This document shows, in pieces, positions 26,170-34,328 of a stretch of 34,982 nucleotides of DNA. Position 1 is the first letter of the stretch; the number at the start of each line of letters is the position of its first letter. Location of the stretch: NCBI GenBank assembly GCA_046732855.1, contig JBKPNX010000089.1, positions 1 through 34,982 on the forward strand. Reading direction: 5' to 3'. Below the pieces are notes generated by a model that was given only the letters and a program-made list of their open reading frames with translations, was not told where the DNA came from and did no database searches. The DNA is from JBKPNX01 sp046732855. GTDB taxonomy: Bacteria; Pseudomonadota; Alphaproteobacteria; Geminicoccales; Geminicoccaceae. The translations under genes and the position numbers were made by a program.

Positions 26170-26658
26170 TCAGGAACGGTCCTCATCGGCGAGGCGGGCG
26201 AGCGCGGGTCCCGAGATCCCATACGGCAGCCACTCCTTGAGGTGCGAAAAGCCGATCCGCTCGTAGAAATCGCGCGCCGGGTTCCAGTGCAGCACCGCGA
26301 GGTTCATGTGCGAGCAGCCGCGCTCGCGCGCGATCGCGGCGAGGCGCGCCATGAACAAGCGCCCGATGCCCAGCCGGCGGGCCTGCTCGGTAACGAACAG
26401 ATCCTCCACGAACAGTCCGGGACGGCCTTCAAAGGTGGAATAGTGGGGCCGATGGATCGCGAACCCCACCGCCTCGTCGCCCGCCTCGGCCAGCAGGCAC
26501 TCGAAGCATGGACGCGCGCCGAAGCCGTCGCGCAGCACGTCCGCCTCGGTGATTCGGACCTCCTCGAGGAGGTTTTCAAAAACGGCGAGCTCGCGGATCA
26601 GCCGGACGATCGTTGCGGCATCGGCTGGTTCGGCAGTGCGAATGGCAACGGGCGGCAT
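26170..26658 (-). CDS. GNAT acetyltransferase, diamine acetyltransferase-like
   Basis: A 162-aa single-domain cytoplasmic acetyltransferase. The acetyl-CoA loop is ARRLGIGRLFMARLA, preceded by LFVEDLFVTEQ, the strand typical of spermidine/spermine acetyltransferase-like members; NPARDFYERIGF is the expected C-terminal motif with the catalytic Tyr. The N-terminal IRTAEPADAATIVRLIRELAVFE also fits. ATG 26658 is preferred to the open frame from 26718, as the domain begins directly there and AGGA lies upstream. It follows the MOSC gene by 72 bases in the same direction. The substrate may be a polyamine or amino acid, not known. Confidence 0.85.
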   Translation of the reverse strand: MPPVAIRTAEPADAATIVRLIRELAVFENLLEEVRITEADVLRDGFGARPCFECLLAEAGDEAVGFAIHRPHYSTFEGRPGLFVEDLFVTEQARRLGIGRLFMARLAAIARERGCSHMNLAVLHWNPARDFYERIGFSHLKEWLPYGISGPALARLADEDRS

Positions 26659-26730
26659 GGCATTCAGTCCTGCTGGGCGGCTCCGGCTTGCGCCGCGCGG
26701 TGCGGCCGACAGCCGCAAAGATGCCGGCGG

Positions 26731-27282
26731 CTACACCTTCGTGACCGCATCGCCGACGGTGACCACCCCGCGCTCGACGATCCTCGCGTAGATGCCGCGC
26801 AGATGCAGCCGCAGGCCGTCCTTGGAATTGACGAAGCGCGTGGCGTCCACCCCGAAGCGTCCGGCGAATTTCTTGCAACCCTTGTGCGGCACTGCCGTGA
26901 TCTCGAGCAGCGCCGAGCCGACCGCCAGCCGCGTGCCCGGCGGCAGATTGTCGTCGCTGAGATCCAGATCGATCAACAGTTGATTGCCGGCGAGCGGCCA
27001 ACGCGCCTCCTCCTGGGCGATCAGGGCGATGGCGCGCGCGTTCATGATCGCCACCTGCACGTCGGGATGCGGCCGACCATCGGGCAGCGACATCCAGCAG
27101 CCCTTGGCCCAGTTGTCGCCGTGCACGCCGCCTTCCGGGCTCAGCTCGCATCGCGGCAAGGAGATGCGCGCGTCGGTCTCCGGCCGGATCACGATCGCCT
27201 TCAGGATTCCGGGATCCTGCGGCGAGAGCATGATCTCGCCCAGGCCCGCCTGCAATTCTTCCAGGCTCAATTGCCTCATCAT
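26731..27282 (-). CDS. MOSC domain protein
   Basis: A 183-aa MOSC (molybdenum cofactor sulfurase C-terminal) domain protein. MOSC proteins bind molybdenum cofactor or carry sulfur through a conserved Cys, seen here in PHKGCKKFAGRFG; the GVHGDNWAKGCWMSLPDG segment also fits. The first ~30 residues (RQLSLEELQAGLGEIMLSPQDPG) are a short extension. It begins with two ATG codons (27282 and 27279); GGGAG lies about 10 bases upstream. The neighbours give no molybdenum enzyme, so the client is unknown. Cytoplasmic. Confidence 0.82.
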   Translation of the reverse strand: MMRQLSLEELQAGLGEIMLSPQDPGILKAIVIRPETDARISLPRCELSPEGGVHGDNWAKGCWMSLPDGRPHPDVQVAIMNARAIALIAQEEARWPLAGNQLLIDLDLSDDNLPPGTRLAVGSALLEITAVPHKGCKKFAGRFGVDATRFVNSKDGLRLHLRGIYARIVERGVVTVGDAVTKV

Positions 27283-27446
27283 CGCTGACTTGCTCCCACT
27301 GGGTTCGAGGGGCCAAACGCCTGCCGTCCTCGACCGCACCGGCACCGCTGCCGGGCCTTCCGCCCGGGCCCGGCGCATGGCCACGGCGGGTCCCTGGCAG
27401 CTCCCGCCGCGCGGCCGGATCAGATTGTGCTCGTGCGTCGAGCCGC

Positions 27447-27653
27447 TCAAGTCAGCTCGATCTTGCCGGTGATCTTCTCGGTCAGCTCGACTCCGCCGAC
27501 TTTGAGCGTGACTTCGGCGTCGAGCGTTTCGTTGCCCGTGAGCCGGCCGGCGTCGAGCGCGCTGCGCACCGCCTTCTCGATCTCGCGCTGCGAGGTCACG
27601 CCCACCTTCTTGAGGAACTTCCTCAGGCTCATGTTGAAAACGTCTTCGTTCAT
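27447..27653 (-). CDS. Small conserved protein, DUF6494-like (68 aa)
   Basis: A 68-aa protein beginning MNEDVFNMSLRKFLKKVGVTSQREIE, matching by recall a small conserved proteobacterial family (DUF6494). The N-terminal half looks like a helix-turn-helix-sized helical unit and the C-terminal half (EVTLKVGGVELTEKITGKIEL) like two or three beta strands. GGGAGCGAGAG lies ahead of the ATG. It sits about 280 bases downstream of the ASKHA gene on the same strand. Function unknown. The clear ribosome site and balanced composition, unlike nearby chance frames, support a real gene. Confidence 0.75.
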   Translation of the reverse strand: MNEDVFNMSLRKFLKKVGVTSQREIEKAVRSALDAGRLTGNETLDAEVTLKVGGVELTEKITGKIELT

Positions 27654-27874
27654 CGCTCTCGCTCCCGATCGGCTTTTGCCGCTCGCGCGAGCGGCACCTT
27701 GATCAGCAGGTCGCTCGCACCGAGGCGCCGCGCCGGGGCACCTAGGTCAGCCGCGCACCAGCGCCGACATTTCCTGCCGGGCCGCGGAACTCCGCGAACA
27801 GGAGGGCGCGGGACCCGCCGAGCTCCTCGCCTCCCATTCAAGAGCGCGCTCGTCCCGCTGTCGAGGCCAACCTG

Positions 27875-27896
27875 TCGGGAGCGGTCCCGATCGGGA
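27875..27896. terminator. Hairpins downstream of the corrinoid operon
   Basis: TCGGGA occurs three times in alternating direction: TCGGGA-GCGG-TCCCGA (27875-27890) forms a 6-bp stem, and TCCCGATCGGGA (27885-27896) is a perfect palindrome sharing one arm. It lies 37 bases after the ASKHA stop. No T-run follows, so its role as terminator is only likely. Confidence 0.4.
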
Positions 27897-27932
27897 TCTT
27901 ATGCACCGGCCGGATCGCGGCCAGCCGCTGTG

Positions 27933-29948
27933 TCAGGACCGCCGGCGGCGCCGGCGGGCGGGCTCGGCAGCGCGTCCGCCATCGTGCTTCGCTGGACCCG
28001 GCAGGGTCACGACCTTCGCCAGCTCGGTATATGGCGCGCTCGCATGGGGCAGCGCCATCGCGGCGACGAAGTGCTCCTGGAAGCGCGGCTCAATCGCGGT
28101 CTCGATCTTCTCGATCCGGCGAACGACCTGCTCGATCTCGGCGCGCGCGCCGCGGTTGAGCAGCGCGATGCGGGCGCCGGTGCCGGCGGCGTTCCCGGCG
28201 GAGCTGACCTTGGCCAGATCGCAGTCCGGGATCAGGCCGAGGACCATCGCGTATTTGGGGTCGATGTGGCTGCCGAAGGCGCCCGCGAGCGTGATTCGCG
28301 CGACCCGGTCGATCCCTAGATGATCCATGAGCAGCCGCGCGCCGGCGTAGAGCGCAGCTTTGGCCAGCTGGATCGCGCGCACGTCGTTCTGCACGATCCG
28401 AATTTCCGGCTCGCCCCCCTGCAGCAGGTACGACCAGGTGCGGCCGTCCGGCTGGATGCGCGGGCTCTTTGCCGCCTTCGCACCATCGATCGTGCCATCG
28501 CTCCTGATGATGCCGGCGAGAAACATCTCGGCGAGCGCCTCGATGATGCCCGAGCCGCAGATGCCGGTGACCCCGATGCCCGTCGTGGCTTCGATGAAGC
28601 CGGGCGCATCCGACCACAGCTCGCAGCCGATCACCTTGAAGCGCGGCTCGAGGGTCGCGGGGTCGATTTGCACCCGTTCGATCGCGCCCGGCGCGGCACG
28701 CTGGCCGCAGCTGATCTGGGCGCCCTCCAACGCCGGTCCGGTGGGCGACGAGGCGGCGAGCAGGCGCTGCCGATTGCCGACCACGATCTCGGCGTTGGTG
28801 CCGATGTCGACCACCAGCATGACCTCGTCGAAGAGGTGAGGGGTCTCGGACAGGATCACGCCCGCGGTGTCCGCGCCGACGTGCCCGGCGATGCACGGCA
28901 GCACGTAAACGCGCGCGTTGGGGTGGACCGAAACGAGGTCGAGCTCGCTCGCCCAGAGCGTCATCGCCTCGTCGGTGGCGAGCGCGAACGGCGCGCCGCC
29001 GAGCTCGGTCGGGTCGATGCCGAGCAGCAGGTGATGCATGATCGGATTGCCGACGAAGGTCAGCTCGACGATCTCGCGCGCGTCGACCCGGGCCGCGGCT
29101 GCCACCTGGTCGATCAAGACGCCGATCGCATCGCGCACCGCGCGGGTCATCAGGGCGTCGCCGCCGGGGTTCATCATGACGTAGCTCACCCGGCTCATCA
29201 GATCCTCGCCAAAGCGGATCTGCGGGTTCATCAGGCCGGATGACGCGAGCACCTCGCCGCTCGACAGATCGCATAAGTGGGCGGCGATCGTGGTCGAGCC
29301 GATGTCGATCGCGAGGCCGTAGGCGCGATCGTGGAAGCTCGGCCACACCGCTATGATGCGATCGCTCGAATGGACCGCGACCGTGACCGTCCAATCGCCC
29401 TGCCGGAGCGCCTTCTGCAGGCTCTGCAGGCTTCGCAGATCGCAGGTCAGCTCGCCCAGGCGCCACTGCTCGGCGAGCGCCTTCTGCAGCCGCTGCAGGT
29501 CGCCGGTCGGCGCGTGCATGTCGGGCGGCTCGACCTCGACGTAGTGCAGGCGCACCACCGGATCGAGCTCGATCGCGCGCACCTCGGCGCGCTTCCTCAC
29601 CACCTGCTTGTGCACCTGGCTGTCGGGCGGCACGTCGACCACGACGTCGCCGAGCAGCTGCGTCTGGCAGGCCAGGCGACGGTCCGGCGGCATCTTGCTG
29701 TTGCGCGCGCGGTAGCGCTCCTCGGTCGGGCTCGACGGGGAGATGTGCGTGGCGCGCGAGCTGATGCCGTGCTTGGCGAACTCGCCCTCGGACAGGGTGA
29801 TCTGGCAGCGGCCGCACAGCGCCCGGCCGCCGCACACCGAATCGATGTCGACGCCGAGCTCGCGCGCCGCCTGGAGCAGGGGCGTGCCGCGCGCAAAGCG
29901 CCCGCGCCGTCCGGACGGCGTGAACACGACGAGAGGAGTCTCGGTCAA
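27933..29948 (-). CDS. [2Fe-2S] ASKHA corrinoid-activation protein (RACo/RamA-like)
   Basis: A 671-aa cytoplasmic protein that reactivates oxidised cob(II)alamin on corrinoid proteins to cob(I)alamin using ATP. An N-terminal ferredoxin domain has the plant-type [2Fe-2S] cysteines 39, 45, 48 (VCGGRALCGRC) and 94 (RRLACQTQ). A linker follows, then the large ASKHA (actin/Hsp70-like) domain with nucleotide-site blocks GLAIDIGSTTIAAHL, VMLVVDIGTNAEIVVGN and LAGAFGSHIDPKYAMVLGLIPD. The start is a TTG (29948) with GGAACG upstream, which may lower expression. The Arg-rich C-terminal tail is odd. It is the last gene of the corrinoid operon, 63 bases after the small coiled-coil gene. The partner is the corrinoid protein at 32271-32987. 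Family call strong. Confidence 0.9.
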   Translation of the reverse strand: MTETPLVVFTPSGRRGRFARGTPLLQAARELGVDIDSVCGGRALCGRCQITLSEGEFAKHGISSRATHISPSSPTEERYRARNSKMPPDRRLACQTQLLGDVVVDVPPDSQVHKQVVRKRAEVRAIELDPVVRLHYVEVEPPDMHAPTGDLQRLQKALAEQWRLGELTCDLRSLQSLQKALRQGDWTVTVAVHSSDRIIAVWPSFHDRAYGLAIDIGSTTIAAHLCDLSSGEVLASSGLMNPQIRFGEDLMSRVSYVMMNPGGDALMTRAVRDAIGVLIDQVAAAARVDAREIVELTFVGNPIMHHLLLGIDPTELGGAPFALATDEAMTLWASELDLVSVHPNARVYVLPCIAGHVGADTAGVILSETPHLFDEVMLVVDIGTNAEIVVGNRQRLLAASSPTGPALEGAQISCGQRAAPGAIERVQIDPATLEPRFKVIGCELWSDAPGFIEATTGIGVTGICGSGIIEALAEMFLAGIIRSDGTIDGAKAAKSPRIQPDGRTWSYLLQGGEPEIRIVQNDVRAIQLAKAALYAGARLLMDHLGIDRVARITLAGAFGSHIDPKYAMVLGLIPDCDLAKVSSAGNAAGTGARIALLNRGARAEIEQVVRRIEKIETAIEPRFQEHFVAAMALPHASAPYTELAKVVTLPGPAKHDGGRAAEPARRRRRRS

Positions 29949-30011
29949 TTCGAGCGTTCCAAGGTAGCCCTTATGCCGTGCCGCTCGCCCTCAGAGCATC
30001 GATTGTGAACG

Positions 30012-30374
30012 TTAAGGCTGCGAGCGCGGGCTTCCGGCACTACCCTCGAATCCTGTGAGGCGGTCTTCGACCCCGATCAGCCGGCTCTCGACTTTGCCTA
30101 GTCGATCGTCCAGGCGCGCGAGACCGGTTTCCAGATTCGCAACGCGAACCTCGAGCGCTGCCAGTCGGTCGAGGGTCTGCCACTGCATCCAGAATAGTCC
30201 GAGCAGGATCGCGATCGCGAAACCGACCATCCATGTGAGCAGCGCCATATCGCGCTCGATCCGGTTGAGTCGGTTGTCCCATCCGGCAACATCCCGCGCC
30301 GCGGCCCGAGCTTGCTCCCCCGGAGCCCCGGCAACTTTCAAGGCGTCATAAAGAAAATCGAGAATCAGCGCCAT
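30012..30374 (-). CDS. Small single-TM coiled-coil protein
   Basis: A 120-aa protein: a helical N-terminus (LDFLYDALKVAGAPGEQARAAARDVAG), one transmembrane helix (LLTWMVGFAIAILLGLFWMQW) and a heptad-repeat coiled coil (LAALEVRVANLETGLARLDDRLGKVESRL). The layout resembles DUF1640/CCDC90-type proteins but with the membrane segment before the coil. It lies between the methyltransferase and ASKHA genes in the same direction, 67 bases after the former, so it is probably co-transcribed. It could anchor or assemble a complex at the membrane; no direct evidence. Not a known part of corrinoid systems as far as I know. Confidence 0.7.
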   Translation of the reverse strand: MALILDFLYDALKVAGAPGEQARAAARDVAGWDNRLNRIERDMALLTWMVGFAIAILLGLFWMQWQTLDRLAALEVRVANLETGLARLDDRLGKVESRLIGVEDRLTGFEGSAGSPRSQP

Positions 30375-30441
30375 TGCGCGGTCGCGCCTCGCCGAGCTGG
30401 ATCTGCTGCCAAGGTGGCGCTGGGCGGGCAGAAACGCAAGC

Positions 30442-31332
30442 TCACGCCCGTCGGCGGCGGCGCTCGCGCCGCTGGTCGCCCGCGGCGCTCGGCTCGCGAT
30501 ACGCCTTCAGCCAGCGCCGGCAATCGGGATCATGGCCCATCAGCACGTCAGCGGCATGGATCGCACCGGTCTCCTCGGCGTGCAACGGGTTCATGATCGC
30601 CGAGGTCATGCCGGCGCCGATCGCCATGGAGAGGAAGGTCGCATTCAGGGCGTGCCGATTGGGCAGGCCGAAGCTGATGTTGGACGCGCCGCAGGTGGTG
30701 TTGACCTTTAGCTCCTCGCGCAGCCGGCGGATCAGGTTAAAGGCGGCGCGCCCGGCGTCGCCCAGCGCGCCGACCGGCATGATCAGTGGATCGACCACCA
30801 CGTCGCTGCGGGGGACGCCGTGGTCATGGGCGCGCCCGACGATCTTCCGCGCCACCTCGAAGCGCACGTCCGGATCCTCGGAGATGCCGGTCTCATCGTT
30901 GGAAATCGCGACCACCGCGGCGCCGTATTTCTTCACGAGCGGCAGCACGCTCTCGAGCCGCTCGTCTTCGCCGGTGACCGAGTTGACCAGCGGCTTGCCG
31001 CGGTAGACCGCGAGCCCCGCCTCGAGCGCGGCAACGATCGAGGAATCGATCGACAGCGGCACGTCGACCAGCGATTGCACCAGCTGCACGGTTTCGGCGA
31101 GGATGCGCGGCTCGTCCGCGAGCGGGATGCCGGCGTTGACGTCGAGCATGTGCGCGCCGGCCGCGACCTGCGAGAGCGCATCCGCCTCGACCTGACTGTA
31201 GTCGCCCGCCGCCATCTGCGCCGCCAGCCGTTGGCGTCCGGTCGGATTGATCCGCTCGCCGATTATGCAGAATGGCCGCTCAAAGCCGATCACGACCTCC
31301 TTGATCGCGGAGCTGACCACCGTGTCGGTCAT
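30442..31332 (-). CDS. Methyltetrahydrofolate:corrinoid methyltransferase (pterin-binding, AcsE/MtrH-like)
   Basis: A 296-aa TIM-barrel protein of the pterin-binding methyltransferase family. Diagnostic blocks are IGERINPTGR near the N-terminus, MLDVNAGIP, PLSIDSS, LVNSVTGE, VVDPLIMPVG and a C-terminal NISFGLPNRHALN, as in AcsE and MtgA-type enzymes. It would move a methyl group between the corrinoid protein and tetrahydrofolate. ATG 31332 overlaps the stop of the upstream gene by ATGA; the longer open frame to 31476 is ignored. The last ~12 residues are nearly all Arg. With the corrinoid and ASKHA proteins it makes the core of a three-part methyl-transfer system; direction of transfer (toward folate when demethylating a substrate) is inferred. 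Confidence 0.9.
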   Translation of the reverse strand: MTDTVVSSAIKEVVIGFERPFCIIGERINPTGRQRLAAQMAAGDYSQVEADALSQVAAGAHMLDVNAGIPLADEPRILAETVQLVQSLVDVPLSIDSSIVAALEAGLAVYRGKPLVNSVTGEDERLESVLPLVKKYGAAVVAISNDETGISEDPDVRFEVARKIVGRAHDHGVPRSDVVVDPLIMPVGALGDAGRAAFNLIRRLREELKVNTTCGASNISFGLPNRHALNATFLSMAIGAGMTSAIMNPLHAEETGAIHAADVLMGHDPDCRRWLKAYREPSAAGDQRRERRRRRA

Positions 31333-31640
31333 AGTTTGCCCTGAGGTTCGAGGCCGTCGTTCGCGACCAGATCGCGCAGGCGCTCCGCCGAATAATCGGC
31401 TTCCAGCCTGGCTGCGGCGCGTGCGACCTCGACTTCCAGCTCGTCGCCGCAGTCGCCCGCAGCCACCCGCCGCCACTCGCCGAGATAGGCATCGGTATCG
31501 TGCAGTCCGGCGTGCATCGCGGCGCGGTCGATCGCCTCCTGAAAGCGCTCCGACAGCGGGCGTTTGGCGCTGCGCCGCCCGGCCTTGACGATCACCTGCG
31601 CGGGGATGTCGCGCCAGAAAACCGCAATCAGCTCGGCCAT
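31329..31640 (-). CDS. 'Virulence factor' domain protein (103 aa)
   Basis: A small cytoplasmic protein opening with MAELIAVFWRDIPAQVIVKAGRRSAKRPLSERFQEAIDRAAM, which matches the so-called virulence factor domain family (Pfam Virulence_fact), a name with no firm function behind it. It starts seven bases after the DUF1638 stop and overlaps the methyltransferase start by ATGA, so it is made together with both. The position suggests a part in corrinoid methyl transfer rather than virulence. Family call by recall. Confidence 0.8.
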   Translation of the reverse strand: MAELIAVFWRDIPAQVIVKAGRRSAKRPLSERFQEAIDRAAMHAGLHDTDAYLGEWRRVAAGDCGDELEVEVARAAARLEADYSAERLRDLVANDGLEPQGKL

Positions 31641-31647
31641 GGCCCGC

Positions 31648-32247
31648 TCAGCTGGCGCGTCTCAGGAATTCGTGCAGGCCGCCATAGCCGGTCGGCCGGT
31701 GCTCGTAGGGGAGGCCGAGGCGCAGCGCCGCCGCCTTGGCCTCGAGCTCGAGCTGCGGGTCGGGCGCCTGGGCGAGATAGACCAACTTCCTGTAGTTGCC
31801 GAAGTAGAGCGGCAGCAGTTCGGGATGGCGATCCAAGCCGAGCCCTTGGATGACCAGGCGCTCGAAGTGGCGCGCCAGGTAATCGGTCAGATAGAAGCAG
31901 GCGGGCTCGGCCTCGGCCTGGGCAAGAAAAGCCTCGACGCCGCTATAGAATGCATAGCAGTGTGGGCCGGGTATCCGCTCGACGCCTTCGTCTGCCAGAA
32001 CCGCATCGAGCATGCCGCCGGTGCCGCAGTCGCCGTACAGCACGAGGATGCGCTGATAATGCGGGCGTGCCTTCCGGATTCTGGCGCGCACCGCCTCGGG
32101 GATGCGCTGGGGCGCGTTGTGCAGATGCGCGGGCAGGCAGCTCAGCTTCATGTGGCTCCAGCCGTTGCGCCGGATCAGCGCGAGGACCTCGCGCGCGAGC
32201 GCGCCGCAGGCGATCAGGAGCGTACGCGGCGGGGAGGGCGGGACCAT
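31648..32247 (-). CDS. DUF1638 family protein
   Basis: A 199-aa cytoplasmic protein of the DUF1638 family, found in methylotrophic archaea and bacteria near corrinoid methyltransferases. The motifs are LIACGALAREV at the start, KLSCLPAHLHNAP, ILVLYGDCGTGGMLD and GPHCYAFYSGVEAF. Cys14, Cys37, His41, His43, Cys74, His96 and Cys97 form a set of candidate metal or thiol ligands. It starts 24 bases after the corrinoid gene and ends seven bases before the next, so it is part of the operon. It may handle zinc, corrinoid or substrate; none is shown. Family name fairly sure, role unknown. Confidence 0.83.
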   Translation of the reverse strand: MVPPSPPRTLLIACGALAREVLALIRRNGWSHMKLSCLPAHLHNAPQRIPEAVRARIRKARPHYQRILVLYGDCGTGGMLDAVLADEGVERIPGPHCYAFYSGVEAFLAQAEAEPACFYLTDYLARHFERLVIQGLGLDRHPELLPLYFGNYRKLVYLAQAPDPQLELEAKAAALRLGLPYEHRPTGYGGLHEFLRRAS

Positions 32248-32270
32248 GGGATGGACAGGCGGCGCGCTGC

Positions 32271-32987
<717 letters not shown>

Positions 32988-33072
32988 ACCTCAGCTCCGC
33001 CAGCTGCGCCCATCGGCTGCTCGGCTCTTCCGCCAGCGCCTCGGCTCCGCCTTCGGCGAGGTCAGCCGCGCA

Positions 33073-33082
33073 CTGACGTCAG
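33073..33082. promoter_or_regulatory. Palindrome CTGACGTCAG upstream of the corrinoid operon
   Basis: A perfect 10-bp palindrome about 86-95 bases ahead of the corrinoid gene start, the size and position of an operator. No promoter could be assigned around it. Confidence 0.3.
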
Positions 33083-33256
33083 CCTCAGGTAAGTACGGCG
33101 ATGGTAGGCCACTTTCGTGCGCGCGACCAGCTCTGCCGCAGGCGCGACATGGCCGGGGCCAAATCGCCGGCGGCACAGCCGGATACGCGCGAGCGGCGCA
33201 CGTCGACGGCGCGGCAGGTGCGGTGCCTTGCTCCGGCTCGCGCGCGGGGGAGTTTG

Positions 33257-33500
33257 CCCGATCCCGCAACCGCGCCAGCGCCACCGGACCGGCTGGCGCG
33301 CCGAGCCTACCCGATCCCCTAAGCGCCAGCGCCAGCAATCGCGCCGGCTCGTACCCGGAGCCCGCCCGATCCCGCGAGGCGCCAGCGCCAGCAATCGGCC
33401 CGGCTGGCGCGCCGAGCCTGGCCGATCCCCTAAGCGCGCCAGCGCCAGCAATCGGTCCGGCTCGCGCCGCGAAGGCTGCCCGATCCTGAAGGCGCATCAG
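33257..33500. repeat. Tandem array of four ~55-bp repeats
   Basis: Units begin near 33257, 33310, 33365 and 33421, with a partial fifth at 33479. Each starts CCGATCC, then CGCCAGCGCCAGCAATCG, a CCGGCT core and GCGCCGAGCCT-like end. Spacing is 53, 55, 56 and 58 bases, so the array is not in a constant reading frame. Copies differ by point changes and small gaps. Confidence 0.7.
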
Positions 33501-33503
33501 CAT

Positions 33504-33591
33504 CGTCATCTCGAGACCGCGCAGCGGTCGTGGCGATCCAGATGATCACGCTTTCCTGGATTGCTTCGCGCTTTGGTCGCTCGCAATGACG
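33504..33591. repeat. REP-like inverted pair ending CAATGACG
   Basis: Left arm CGTCATCTCGAG...GCGATCCAG and right arm CTGGATTGC...CGCAATGACG are inverted relatives. The right arm resembles the interspersed palindromic repeats (CTGGATTGCTTCGC...CAATGACG type) known between genes in many alphaproteobacterial genomes. Probably one copy of a genome-wide family. Confidence 0.6.
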
Positions 33592-33719
33592 ACCCACTCC
33601 TGGATCAGTGGTCGGAGAACCTGCAGAAGGGTCGCGACGCCCACGACCCAGCGCGCCGCCGCGCCCGGCGCACGCTCCGGCGCCGCGCTCGAGACGCTGC
33701 CCGGCGTGGTGCCAACTAG

Positions 33720-33741
33720 GGACGCCCGCGCTCAGGCGTCC
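33720..33741. terminator. Hairpin overlapping the DUF29 stop codon
   Basis: A 7-bp stem GGACGCC/GGCGTCC with an 8-base loop that contains the TGA stop of the DUF29 gene. On the minus strand it is followed by CTAGTTGG. A weak terminator candidate. Confidence 0.35.
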
Positions 33742-34238
33742 GCGATGTCGTCGACGATGCCGTGGCGGTTCGCCGGGTACCAGTCATGGCCGACGATCTG
33801 GTCGAAGTCATACGGACAGTCCGCCGGCAACGCACTGGCGGCCTGGCGCTCGCCGTGTCTAAGCAGTGCCGCCCCAGCTTTGCGCCGGCCCTGCTGGTAG
33901 GTCTTCGCGAGTTCCGCCTCGACCTCGCGTCGCAGCGTCGCCGTGATCACGTCGGGAATCACGTCGCGCGCCTCGATGACCGACTCCCGCCAGCCAAAGC
34001 GCGGCTCGGCTGCCGGCGAATGCTCAAGCTTTAAAAGATGCTCTATGATGCGGCGCAACTGGCTGCGTACGGTCGCAAGATCGCTCCGGCCCAAGCTCTC
34101 CACCTCCTCGGCCAGGTTCGCCAGATCGAGGCTACTTTTGACACGCGCCGCCGCGAGCTTGCGCAGCTCTGCCGCCTGCTGCTTGGTCCAGGCGTAGTAG
34201 TCGGTCTGGTAGAGCGATCGCTCGAGCACCTTCGCCAT
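33732..34238 (-). CDS. DUF29 family protein (168 aa)
   Basis: A cytoplasmic all-helical protein of the DUF29 family, which is widespread in cyanobacteria and proteobacteria and has no known function. Typical features are LYQTDYYAWTKQQAAELRKL near the start, LAEEVESLGRSDLATVRSQLRRIIEHLLKLEH in the middle and a C-terminal CPYDFDQIVGHDWYP. AGGAGGATCG ahead of the ATG is an excellent ribosome site, so the start is firm. It lies alone, with the solute-binding gene 90 bases upstream on the same strand. DUF29 genes are often present in many copies per genome. Confidence 0.88.
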   Translation of the reverse strand: MAKVLERSLYQTDYYAWTKQQAAELRKLAAARVKSSLDLANLAEEVESLGRSDLATVRSQLRRIIEHLLKLEHSPAAEPRFGWRESVIEARDVIPDVITATLRREVEAELAKTYQQGRRKAGAALLRHGERQAASALPADCPYDFDQIVGHDWYPANRHGIVDDIADA

Positions 34239-34328
34239 CGATCCTCCTAAGCGTGGCCGTCATTCTAGCGGACCCGTCGGCGCGCGCAAAACAGGGGCGC
34301 CTCGGGTAAAGTCGCCCAGCGCCGAGCG

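Larger units (their letters stand above)
32988..33731. other. Non-coding, repeat-rich intergenic region
   Basis: About 740 bases without a credible gene upstream of the corrinoid operon. It holds a 10-bp palindrome (33073-33082), a tandem repeat array of ~55-bp units (33257-33500) and a REP-like inverted pair (33504-33591). Open frames across it are repetitive Arg/Ala-rich strings that change phase with the repeat unit, so they are unlikely to be proteins. Stretches at 33101-33240 and 33592-33719 show nothing recognisable. Confidence 0.7.

Noticed and set aside
26008..27288. A 426-codon plus-strand frame across the GNAT and MOSC genes
   Set aside because: Both minus-strand genes have family motifs; the plus-strand translation is a mirror artefact of high GC.
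27650..27841. A 63-codon frame overlapping the start of the DUF6494-like gene
   Set aside because: Arg-rich, no ribosome site and no similarity; the overlapping 68-aa gene explains the region better.
28090..29835. A 581-codon minus-strand frame in another phase within the ASKHA gene
   Set aside because: Arg/Ala/Gly-rich out-of-phase translation; the true phase carries ferredoxin and ASKHA motifs.
32988..33060. Cobalamin riboswitch ahead of the corrinoid protein gene
   Set aside because: No B12-box-like core or suitable stem was seen in the short leader.
33257..33500. CRISPR array
   Set aside because: The units follow each other without unique spacers and vary in length; there are no cas genes.
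32991..33509. A 172-codon minus-strand frame through the repeat array
   Set aside because: Repeat spacing is not a multiple of three and the translation is low-complexity Ala/Arg/Gly; not a credible protein.
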